Positions 1 to 6,273 of a stretch of DNA of 8,218 bases are shown piece after piece. The translations under genes and the position numbers were made by a program. The stretch spans positions 1 through 8,218 of the forward strand of contig JAPLKY010000386.1 of NCBI GenBank assembly GCA_026387805.1. Reading direction: 5' to 3'. The notes below the pieces were generated by a model. It was not told where the DNA came from. It worked only from the letters and a program-made list of their open reading frames with translations, and searched no databases. The stretch comes from Candidatus Krumholzibacteriia bacterium (lineage in GTDB: Bacteria; Krumholzibacteriota; Krumholzibacteriia; Krumholzibacteriales; Krumholzibacteriaceae). Numbering within the stretch: the first letter of the stretch is position 1; every line of letters starts with the position of its first letter.

Positions 1-811
1 GGTGCGCAAGTTCGTGAAGGATTTCTTCAAGAGGGAGCCGCACAAGGGAGTCAATCCCGACGAAGTCGTCGCGATGGGCGCCGCGATCCAGGCGGGCGTG
101 CTCTCGGGACAGGTCGAGGAGCTGCTCCTGCTCGACGTGACCCCTCTCTCGCTCGGGATCGAGACGCTCGGCGGTCTCATGACAAAGCTCATCGAGCGCA
201 ACACGGCGATTCCGTGCCGGAAGGGTCAGATATTCTCCACCGCGACCGACAATCAGCCGGCCGTGAGCATTCACGTGGTGCAGGGGGAGCGGGAGCTCGC
301 AAAGGACAACAGAACGCTCGCCCGGTTCGATCTCGTGGGCATTCCGACCGCCCCGCGGGGCGTCCCGCAGATCGAGGTCAGCTTCGACATCGACGCGAAC
401 GGCATCGTTCACGTCTCGGCCAAGGATCTCGGGACGGGCAAGGAGCAGAAGATCCAGATCAAAGTTTCGAGCGGTCTGAACCAGGAAGAGATCGACCGCA
501 TGGTGAGCGACGCCGAGGAGCACGCGGTGGACGACGAAACCAAGCGCGGGATCGTCAAGGTCCGCAACGAGGCGGAGGTGCTCATCTACTCGGCCGAGCA
601 AACGCTCAAGGACCACGGCGACAGCGTTTCGCAGAGCGACCGGGAGACGATCGACGACGCGCTCTCGACCCTCAAGGCGCTCGTTGCGAAGCCGGACGCC
701 GAAGTCGACGAGATGCAGAAAGCGATCGAGCGGCTCTCGATTGCCGTATATAAAATCGCCGAACTCATGTATAATGCGACCGCCAACAAGGATTACTCCG
801 GCGGGAATTGA
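1..811 (+). CDS. dnaK: Chaperone protein DnaK (Hsp70), 5'-truncated by the window edge
   Basis: DnaK is the cytoplasmic ATP-driven Hsp70 chaperone that binds exposed hydrophobic peptides, working with DnaJ and GrpE. The visible 269 residues align by eye with E. coli DnaK from about residue 350 onward. They contain the end of the nucleotide-binding domain (NPDEVVAMGAAIQ), the hydrophobic interdomain linker (EELLLLDVTPLSLGIET, about residues 39-55), the beta substrate-binding domain (FSTATDNQPAVSIHVVQGER and the DIDANGIVHVSAKD strand) and the helical lid from about residue 158 (SSGLNQEEIDRMV). The reading frame is open at base 1, so the true start lies upstream; the GTG at position 2 is an internal valine. 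The protein ends ...NATANKDYSGGN and lacks the acidic EEVD-like tail (DVVDAEFEEV type) usual in DnaK. dnaJ follows after 46 nt, suggesting co-transcription. The family call is certain; whether this is the only DnaK of the organism is not known. Confidence 0.97.
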   Translation, partial: VRKFVKDFFKREPHKGVNPDEVVAMGAAIQAGVLSGQVEELLLLDVTPLSLGIETLGGLMTKLIERNTAIPCRKGQIFSTATDNQPAVSIHVVQGERELAKDNRTLARFDLVGIPTAPRGVPQIEVSFDIDANGIVHVSAKDLGTGKEQKIQIKVSSGLNQEEIDRMVSDAEEHAVDDETKRGIVKVRNEAEVLIYSAEQTLKDHGDSVSQSDRETIDDALSTLKALVAKPDAEVDEMQKAIERLSIAVYKIAELMYNATANKDYSGGN

Positions 812-857
812 ACGACGTTTTCGATCCTTTTGCCGCGCACGGTGAGTCTGGGGAGGA

Positions 858-1994
858 ATGGCAAAAAGGGACTACTACGAGGTTCTCGGCGTCGGTCGGG
901 ATGCGTCCGTTGATGAGATAAAGAAAGCCTACCGGAAGCTCGCCCTCAAGTATCATCCTGATCGAAACCCGGGAAACCGGGAGGCCGAGGAACAATTCAA
1001 GGAAGCGACCGAGGCCTACGAGGTTCTCCGCGAAAAGGACAAGCGCGAGCGCTACGATCAATTCGGCCACGGCGGCGTTTCGAGCGGCGGCCCCCAGGGT
1101 TACGAGGGCTTCTCGGGCGGCTTCGACCTGAGCGACGCGCTGCGGGCGTTCATGCGCGATTTCGGCGGCTTCGGCCTCGACGATGTATTCGGCGGCGGGG
1201 GCGGGGGACGGAGACGGGATCGATCCGCCGGGCGCGGCAACGACCTTCAGGTGCGTCTGCAGCTCAGCCTTCGGGAAATAGCGACGGGCATCACCAAGAA
1301 GATAAAAGTCACGAAAATGGTTCCCTGCAGTCGATGCAAGGGTAAGGGCACGAGGGAGGGTTCCTCGAAACAGACCTGTCCCGCCTGCCATGGAACGGGG
1401 GAGCTGAGACAGGTTTCACGCTCCCTGTTCGGACAGTTCGTGAATATCCAGGCGTGTCCATCCTGCCGCGGCGAGGGATCGCTCATCAGCGATCCGTGCC
1501 CTGCATGCGGGGGAGGGGCGGCGGTGGAGGGGAGCAAGAACGTCGAGGTCAAGATCCCGGCGGGTGTCGCGACGGGGAACTATATCAGGCTCGAGGGCCA
1601 GGGGGACGCGGGGACGCGGGGAGGGCAGGCCGGGGATCTCATCATACTCATCGAAGAGATCGAGGATCCGGTATTCGAGCGGCACGGCTACGATATCGCG
1701 TGCGATCTTCCCGTGAGCTTTCCCCAGCTCGCGCTCGGGGCTCGTATCGAGATTCCGACGCTCGACGGCACCGCGGCGATCAAGGTGCCCGCCGGAACGC
1801 AGTCCCACAAGATTCTGCGCCTCAAGGGAAAAGGCATTCCACATCTCAATTCGTACGGCAGGGGTGATCAGCTCGTGCGCCTCGTCGCGTGGACTCCTCG
1901 GAACCTTACCAGGGAAGAGCGTGAAGCCTTTGAGGGACTCGAGAAGAGGATCAGGGAAAAGCCTCCGGCCGTCGGCTCGAAAACCCAGCAGTAG
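858..1994 (+). CDS. dnaJ: Chaperone protein DnaJ (Hsp40), full length
   Basis: DnaJ stimulates DnaK ATP hydrolysis and delivers unfolded clients to it in the cytoplasm. The 378-residue protein has the full type I layout. The J domain spans residues 1-70 with the HPD motif at 33-35. A Gly/Phe-rich region at about 71-128 contains DLSDALRAFMRDFGG. The zinc-binding domain has four cysteine pairs at C157/C160, C174/C177, C200/C203 and C214/C217. The C-terminal substrate-binding domains follow (VKIPAGVATGNYIRLEGQGD onward). The first three zinc motifs are canonical CxxCxGxG. The fourth reads CPACGGGA, keeping both cysteines but losing the final glycine. A GGGAGGA purine run directly abuts the ATG at 858 and GGTGAG lies further upstream; no other start fits the J-domain N-terminus. 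It lies 46 nt after dnaK. The last 74 nt are overlapped by the probable start of rsmE in another frame. Confidence 0.97.
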   Translation: MAKRDYYEVLGVGRDASVDEIKKAYRKLALKYHPDRNPGNREAEEQFKEATEAYEVLREKDKRERYDQFGHGGVSSGGPQGYEGFSGGFDLSDALRAFMRDFGGFGLDDVFGGGGGGRRRDRSAGRGNDLQVRLQLSLREIATGITKKIKVTKMVPCSRCKGKGTREGSSKQTCPACHGTGELRQVSRSLFGQFVNIQACPSCRGEGSLISDPCPACGGGAAVEGSKNVEVKIPAGVATGNYIRLEGQGDAGTRGGQAGDLIILIEEIEDPVFERHGYDIACDLPVSFPQLALGARIEIPTLDGTAAIKVPAGTQSHKILRLKGKGIPHLNSYGRGDQLVRLVAWTPRNLTREEREAFEGLEKRIREKPPAVGSKTQQ

Positions 1995-2727
1995 CGGGAG
2001 CGATCGCTATTTTCTCGCGGCTCCGGGAGCCGAACGGGGGGGCACGATCGTTCTTGCCGGCTCCGAGCTTCACCATTGTGTCGGGGTTTCGCGGATCCGG
2101 GTCGGCGAGGTCGTGAAGCTCCTCGACGGGCAGGGGGGAACGTACGAGGCGCGCGTGGCGCGCATCGGAAAGCGCGAAGCCGTTCTCGACGTGCTCTCGT
2201 TTTCGAAGGCGATCGGGCCTCCTCCCGTCGACATCGCGATAGGGATCTTGAAGGCGCCTCGTTTCGACCTCGCCGTCGAGAAATGCACGGAGCTGGGCAT
2301 TCGAAGGCTCATTCCGTTCAGGGCGGAGCGGAGCGTCTGGCGGGGCGCGGACGACGACGGCGACTTCAAGATCGAACGGATTCGCCGCAAGATCGTCGCC
2401 TCGTGCAAGCAATCGGGCCGGCCGTATTTCCCCGTGATCGACCGGATCGAGAGCTTCGAATCCCTCATCGAGCTGATTCCCGTCTACGCGGCGGCATATG
2501 TCGCCGATCAGCATTCCACCTCGAGCGGCCCGGACGGGATTCGGGGGGGAGACGAGCCCGTTCTCGGCATCGTCGGCCCCGAGGGGGGACTGAGCCGCGA
2601 GGAGACGGAACGGCTCGTCGCGAAGGGGGCGAAGCTCCTCTCTCTCGGCCCGTTCAGGCTCAGGACCGAAACCGCGGCGATCTGCCTTTCCTATCGGCTC
2701 ATGATCCACCGCCTGGAATCCGTCTGA
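1921..2727 (+). CDS. rsmE: 16S rRNA (uracil(1498)-N3)-methyltransferase RsmE
   Basis: RsmE is a SPOUT-class (trefoil-knot) methyltransferase that uses S-adenosylmethionine to methylate N3 of U1498 in helix 44 of 16S rRNA. Family signatures are clear: RYFLA near the N-terminus, the HHCVGVSRIRVGEVVKLLDG PUA-like segment, EKCTELGIRRLIPF, the CKQSGR segment, and the C-terminal knot motifs GPEGG (about residues 219-223) and LRTETA (about 247-252). The start is uncertain. The family normally begins a few residues before RYFL, but no ATG, GTG or TTG lies there in frame. The nearest upstream candidates are GTG at 1921 (preceded by AGGGAAG at 1911-1917) and TTG at 1930, both inside the 3' end of dnaJ. 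I chose 1921, giving 268 residues with a basic extension of about 28 residues that overprints dnaJ. From RYFL to the stop the length (about 240) is normal for the family. Translation is probably coupled to dnaJ. Confidence 0.93.
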   Translation: MKPLRDSRRGSGKSLRPSARKPSSSGSDRYFLAAPGAERGGTIVLAGSELHHCVGVSRIRVGEVVKLLDGQGGTYEARVARIGKREAVLDVLSFSKAIGPPPVDIAIGILKAPRFDLAVEKCTELGIRRLIPFRAERSVWRGADDDGDFKIERIRRKIVASCKQSGRPYFPVIDRIESFESLIELIPVYAAAYVADQHSTSSGPDGIRGGDEPVLGIVGPEGGLSREETERLVAKGAKLLSLGPFRLRTETAAICLSYRLMIHRLESV

Positions 2728-2745
2728 TTTGCCGGGACGCCCGTC

Positions 2746-2775
2746 TTGACAAGGCGCACCGGTCGCACGTATACT
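2746..2775 (+). promoter_or_regulatory. Sigma-70 promoter for the yqeY-cvpA-mutS2-dnaG-rpoD operon
   Basis: A perfect -35 hexamer TTGACA (2746-2751) is followed by an 18-nt spacer and a -10 hexamer TATACT (2770-2775, five of six consensus bases). It lies in the only substantial non-coding gap in the window, between the rsmE stop and the yqeY start. Transcription would begin around 2782, leaving a leader of roughly 36 nt. Housekeeping sigma factors recognise this pattern in most bacteria. It implies the downstream genes can be transcribed independently of the dnaK-dnaJ-rsmE block. Confidence 0.8.
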
Positions 2776-2804
2776 TCCCGCAGGGGATTCCAGAAGGATG
2801 GAAC

Positions 2805-2812
2805 AAGGGGGG
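2805..2812 (+). promoter_or_regulatory. Ribosome-binding site that fixes the yqeY start
   Basis: The purine run AAGGGGGG ends 5 nt before the ATG at 2818. This supports that ATG over upstream in-frame alternatives such as TTG at 2746, which is itself the -35 element and would not be transcribed from this promoter. Confidence 0.75.
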
Positions 2813-2817
2813 TCTCA

Positions 2818-3276
2818 ATGACTGGCAATATCATTGCCCAGAAGATCCAGGAGGATCTTAAAACCGCCGTGAGGGCTCAGGACAAGCCGCGGGTCAGTGC
2901 CTTGCGCATGGTCCTGAACGCGCTCAAGAACGCCGAGCTCGAGGAACGCGAGGAGCTTTCCGACGAGAAGGAGCTCGCCGTCATCGCCAGTTATGCGCGC
3001 AAGATCAAGGAATCGATCGAGGAGTTCAGAAAAGCGGCGAGGGAGGACCTTGTCGCGAAAGAGAGCGCGGAGCTTGTCATCGTTCTCTCCTATCTGCCCG
3101 AACAGATGAGCGACGAGGAGATTCGCCGCGAGGCCGCGCGGGTGATCGCCGACGTCGGCGCCGCGACGCCGAGGGACATGGGACGGGTCATGGGAGAGAT
3201 GATGAAGCGTTTCAAGGGCAAAGTGGACGGCGCGGCGGTCAACCGCGTCGTATCCGAGCTTCTCGGAAGAGCGTGA
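2818..3276 (+). CDS. yqeY: GatB/YqeY domain-containing protein
   Basis: This 152-residue soluble protein is a stand-alone member of the GatB/YqeY family, related to the tRNA-interacting C-terminal domain of GatB in the Asp/Glu-tRNA amidotransferase. The exact role of free YqeY proteins is not established. Recognisable parts are the N-terminal IQEDLKTAVRAQDKPRVSAL, the RMVLNALKNAE helix, the central IESYARKI-like helix (IASYARKIKESIEEFRKAAR), the YLPEQMSDEEI hinge and the C-terminal DMGRVMGEMMKRFKGKVDGA segment, all in the usual order and at the usual length (about 150). The ATG at 2818 follows a strong Shine-Dalgarno run and sits about 36 nt after the expected transcription start. It is the first gene of its operon, and its stop overlaps a possible GTG start of cvpA. 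Genes of this family commonly neighbour dnaG and rpoD, which fits here. Confidence 0.93.
   Translation: MTGNIIAQKIQEDLKTAVRAQDKPRVSALRMVLNALKNAELEEREELSDEKELAVIASYARKIKESIEEFRKAAREDLVAKESAELVIVLSYLPEQMSDEEIRREAARVIADVGAATPRDMGRVMGEMMKRFKGKVDGAAVNRVVSELLGRA
2824..2859 (+). repeat. Two adjacent short inverted repeats just after the yqeY start codon
   Basis: The first pair is GGCAAT (2824-2829) and ATTGCC (2833-2838), separated by 3 nt. The second is AAGATCC (2842-2848) and GGATCTT (2853-2859), separated by AGGA. Both arms are perfect. In mRNA they could form two stacked small hairpins covering codons 3 to 14 of yqeY, beginning 4 nt after the start codon. There is no following T-run, so they do not look like a terminator. 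They may be chance; function is not shown. Confidence 0.5.
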
Positions 3277-3278
3277 GC

Positions 3279-3824
3279 ATGGGCATGGACACCGTTATCT
3301 CGATCGTCATCTGTCTCGTCGTCCTTTTCTTCTTCATCGACGGGATTCGAAGAGGGCTCGTGCGTCAGATCTTCGAGATCGCAGGGCTCATTGCGGCATT
3401 CATCGGGGCGTATTATCTGGGGCACGCGATCGCTCACCGGTTCGCGGGTTCGACGAGAATCTCGGCCTCCGTGGTTCGTTTCTTCTTCTCGGCAATCGTC
3501 TTCATCGCGATCGCGATCGCATTTCATCTTGCGGGCCTTCTGTTCCAGAAGATCGTGAGCGTCACGATTCTCGGCCCCGTCGACCGGATCGGCGGGGCGC
3601 TCTTCGGCGCCGCGAAAGGCGTTCTGTTCGTGAGCCTCGTCTGCGTTCTGCTTTTCAGCGTCCCCGCCGCCGGCGGTCTGACGGCGAAGATCAAGGCGAA
3701 TCGGGTCGCCGGGGCGATGCATCCCGTATTACCCCGCGTGTACAACTTTTTCATGAAGCGTTCCTCCGTTCCCCTCGAATCGAGCGACATCGTGCGGGCG
3801 CAATCGCCGCGGGGAACTCTTTGA
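3279..3824 (+). CDS. cvpA: CvpA family inner-membrane protein (colicin V production protein homologue)
   Basis: This is a small integral membrane protein of the CvpA family, named for the E. coli gene needed for colicin V production; its biochemical role is not well defined. Numbering from ATG 3279 (181 residues), four hydrophobic segments are visible at about 6-20, 31-51, 65-89 and 104-129. The family-typical DGIRRGLVRQIFEIAGLIAAF lies around TM1-TM2 and a glycine-rich GPVDRIGGALFGAAKG precedes TM4. Candidate starts are GTG 3273 (a GTGA overlap with the yqeY stop), ATG 3279 and ATG 3285. GGAAGAG at 3265-3271 is best spaced for 3279, while homologues would align well with 3285. Overlap or near-overlap with yqeY suggests translational coupling. 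Around TM3, ATCGCG is repeated nearly three times (3504-3521), encoding Ile-Ala repeats. The cytoplasmic or periplasmic tail after residue 130 is short and polar. Confidence 0.88.
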   Translation: MGMDTVISIVICLVVLFFFIDGIRRGLVRQIFEIAGLIAAFIGAYYLGHAIAHRFAGSTRISASVVRFFFSAIVFIAIAIAFHLAGLLFQKIVSVTILGPVDRIGGALFGAAKGVLFVSLVCVLLFSVPAAGGLTAKIKANRVAGAMHPVLPRVYNFFMKRSSVPLESSDIVRAQSPRGTL

Positions 3825-3881
3825 GCGCGTTTCGCGTATATCAATCTGCATGGGAGAACGCAGCGGCAAGGGGGCGACCTT

Positions 3882-6254
3882 GTGGTGAGCGAAGATTTCG
3901 CGCATGCCGCCGATAAGCTCGAGTTCGCGGCCGTTCTCGATCTCGTGGCCGGCTTCGCGGCCGGCGATCGCTCGAAGGATGCGATCCTGGCGCTCCGTCC
4001 GGCCGAATCCCCCGAAGCGTCCGTCAGGCTCCAGGAAGAAACCGTCGAGCTCGTGAGGCTCATGGAGAGCGGCGAGGGCATGCCGCTTTCCGGGTGGCGG
4101 GACAGCCACCGGCTCGTGGGCGCGGCGAAGGCGGAAGGGCATCTCTTCACGGGAGAAGAGCTCGCGATCATCGCGATGGCCGAGGTGAAGGCGGCGGAGG
4201 TGAGCCGCTTCCTGAAGCGGTTCGAGGATCGACTTCACCTGCTTTCGGCACGCCAGGCAGCCTTTTCCATACAGGGCGAGTTCATCGAGAGCGTCGAGCG
4301 GGCGATCGGGTCCGATTACGAGATTCTCGATCGCGCAAGCGGGAAGCTCGCGAAGCTCAGAAAGGAGCTCGGCACCCTCAGAAACAGACTGCGCCGTTCC
4401 GTATCCGATTTCGCGGACCGCATCGGGGGCGGAAAGGGGTACGAGTTCGTGACGATCCGCGGCGAGCGGTACGTCGTTTCCCTCCCGCGCGGCGAGGCGA
4501 GCCGGATCAAGGGAATCGTGCACCAGACGAGCGGGAGCGGCGCGTCTCTCTTCGTGGAGCCGCTCGAGTTCGTGGATGAGAACAACCGGCTCGAGTCGAT
4601 GCTCCAGGAGGAACGGGACGAGATCACGCGGATTCTTCTCGATCTCTCGTCGGAGGTGCTGCGGAGAAAGGACGCGCTGATCGGCAACCAGGATCTGCTC
4701 CTCGCTCTCGACCTCGTTTCGGCAAGAGCCTCCTTCGCGCGGCGGTTCCGCTGCGTCATGCCGGAGCACAGCACGGACGGGAGGCTCGCCCTGCGGGGAG
4801 CGCGTCATCCGCTGCTCGAGAAGCGGTTCGCGGAAGAGGGGGCGGGACGAACGGTCAAGCCGCTCGATCTGGTGTGCGACGGCGATCTCAAAGCGCTCGT
4901 CATCTCGGGTCCGAACGCAGGCGGGAAAACGATCGTTCTCAAAACGGTCGGGCTCATCGTGCTCATGGACCGATCCGGGCTCCTCGCTCCGTGCGATCAC
5001 GGCACGGCGGTTCCCTTCTACGACTCGGTCTTTGTCGACATCGGCGACGACCAATCGATCGAAAAGTCGCTCAGCACCTTCTCTTCGCGCATCGTGAGAC
5101 TCAAAGCCATTCTCGAGCGATCGAGCGACAGCTCGCTCGTTCTCATCGATGAAATCGGTGACGGGACCGATCCCGAGGAGGGAGCCGCGCTCGCGGAGGC
5201 CGCCCTCGAGCGGCTCGTCCGTTCGTGCGGACGCATCATCGTGACGACGCATCTGAAGGCGCTCAAGGGGTGGGCGCACGGCGCGCCGGGCGCCCGCAAC
5301 GCGACGCTCGAGTTCGACCCCGACCGGCTCGAGCCGCTCTTCAAGCTCAGAATGGGCGTTCCGGGGAGAAGCTGGGGGATCGAGGTGGCGGGCCGCCTGG
5401 GGCTTCCGCGGGACGTCATCGAGCGGGCGACGGCGGGTCTCTCGAGCGAATCGCTCCGGCTCGAGGAGCTGCTCGCGCACCTCGAGAAGACCGAGCGTCT
5501 CGTCGCCGAGAAGAGCAGGGAGCTCGTCGAAAAGGAGCGGCTCCTTTCGGAGCTCATCGAGAGCTATCACGACCGGCTTGACCGCTTCAAGGAGGATCGG
5601 GATGCCCTTGTCGAGAAAGCCCGCTCGGAGGCTCTCGACATCGTTTCTTCGACGCGAAAGGACATGGAGAACATCATCCGGGAGATCAAGACGACGCACG
5701 CCGACCGGAGCGCGATCCGCGAGGGGCACGCCCGCGTGGAGGAAAAACGCTCGCAGTTCGAAAAGAAGCCCCCGGCGAAAAAGGGCGCGCCGCGAGTCCG
5801 TCCCGAGGAGCTGCGTCCGGGCATGTGGGCCGAGATCGAGAGTCTCGGGAAGGAAGGGCGAATAGTGTCTCTCGACGCCTCGCGGGCGTTTCTCGAGCTC
5901 GAGGGGGGGCTGCGGGTCGAAACGAACGTGCGGGACCTGAGGCGATCAAGCGCGGAGCGGCGCGAGCGCGGAGCGCGGAAGGTCTCGTGGACCATGGAGA
6001 CGCACACCGCCGTCTCGAGCGAGATGAGCATTCGCGGGCTCGAGAAGGCGGAGGCGCTCGAGCGGGTGGACGAGTTTCTCGATCGCGCCGTTCTCCAGGG
6101 TTTCAAGACCGTGACCGTCATACACGGAATCGGAAGGGGGATCCTGAAACGGGCGCTCTACGACGTGCTCAGGAAGGACCCGCGCGTTTCGTCCGTGCGC
6201 CCCGGCGAACCTGCGCACGGCGGAGACGGCGTTGCGATCGTCGATCTCAGGTAG
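3882..6254 (+). CDS. mutS2: MutS2 family ATPase with C-terminal Smr domain
   Basis: MutS2 is a MutS-like ABC-type ATPase lacking the mismatch-recognition domain. Family members have been linked to suppression of recombination and, in Bacillus subtilis, to splitting collided ribosomes. The 790-residue length is typical. The core and clamp occupy about residues 1-300. The ATPase has Walker A GPNAGGKT at 343-350, Walker B LIDEIGDGTDP at 421-431 (D423, E424), a VTTH switch and GVPGRSWGIEVAGRLGLP. A charged coiled coil runs from about 525 to 620, followed by a lysine-rich linker, a small beta (KOW-like) domain near 645-690 (RPGMWAEIESLGKEGRI) and the Smr domain from about 712 with HGIGRG at 748-753. 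The usual Smr LDLRG motif is replaced by MSIRG (715-719). GTG at 3882 follows AAGGGGGCG with good spacing; a second GTG is immediately next. It begins 57 nt after cvpA and ends 19 nt before dnaG. Confidence 0.95.
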   Translation: MVSEDFAHAADKLEFAAVLDLVAGFAAGDRSKDAILALRPAESPEASVRLQEETVELVRLMESGEGMPLSGWRDSHRLVGAAKAEGHLFTGEELAIIAMAEVKAAEVSRFLKRFEDRLHLLSARQAAFSIQGEFIESVERAIGSDYEILDRASGKLAKLRKELGTLRNRLRRSVSDFADRIGGGKGYEFVTIRGERYVVSLPRGEASRIKGIVHQTSGSGASLFVEPLEFVDENNRLESMLQEERDEITRILLDLSSEVLRRKDALIGNQDLLLALDLVSARASFARRFRCVMPEHSTDGRLALRGARHPLLEKRFAEEGAGRTVKPLDLVCDGDLKALVISGPNAGGKTIVLKTVGLIVLMDRSGLLAPCDHGTAVPFYDSVFVDIGDDQSIEKSLSTFSSRIVRLKAILERSSDSSLVLIDEIGDGTDPEEGAALAEAALERLVRSCGRIIVTTHLKALKGWAHGAPGARNATLEFDPDRLEPLFKLRMGVPGRSWGIEVAGRLGLPRDVIERATAGLSSESLRLEELLAHLEKTERLVAEKSRELVEKERLLSELIESYHDRLDRFKEDRDALVEKARSEALDIVSSTRKDMENIIREIKTTHADRSAIREGHARVEEKRSQFEKKPPAKKGAPRVRPEELRPGMWAEIESLGKEGRIVSLDASRAFLELEGGLRVETNVRDLRRSSAERRERGARKVSWTMETHTAVSSEMSIRGLEKAEALERVDEFLDRAVLQGFKTVTVIHGIGRGILKRALYDVLRKDPRVSSVRPGEPAHGGDGVAIVDLR

Positions 6255-6273
6255 GGGATCGTCGGGTGAGGAA

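Noticed and set aside
811..857. NDVFDPFAAHGESGEE encoded in the next frame after the dnaK stop, loosely like the missing DnaK tail
   Set aside because: Only a few positions resemble DVVDAEFEEV, and no slippery heptamer precedes it. Read-level checks of 780-815 would settle it; without them it is probably coincidence.
2733..2747. CGGG-ACG-CCCG followed by TCTT after rsmE as a terminator
   Set aside because: The stem is only 4 bp, the loop is tight and there is no real T-run; it also abuts the -35 element.
2746..2817. An upstream TTG start for yqeY at 2746
   Set aside because: The TTG is part of the -35 hexamer, and the added 24 residues do not match the family. ATG 2818 has a strong ribosome-binding site.
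3821..3842. TTGAGC and TATATC as a promoter before mutS2
   Set aside because: Only 10 nt separate the hexamers, far short of the usual 16-18.
3729..5729. A 666-codon open frame on the minus strand opposite cvpA and mutS2
   Set aside because: It is antisense to the strongly supported mutS2. Its protein is low in complexity and rich in Arg, Glu and Leu, with no recognisable domain. Long antisense frames are expected opposite GC-rich genes.
6232..6273. A TTG start for dnaG overlapping the mutS2 end
   Set aside because: It adds 14 residues unlike any primase N-terminus; ATG 6274 gives the expected one.
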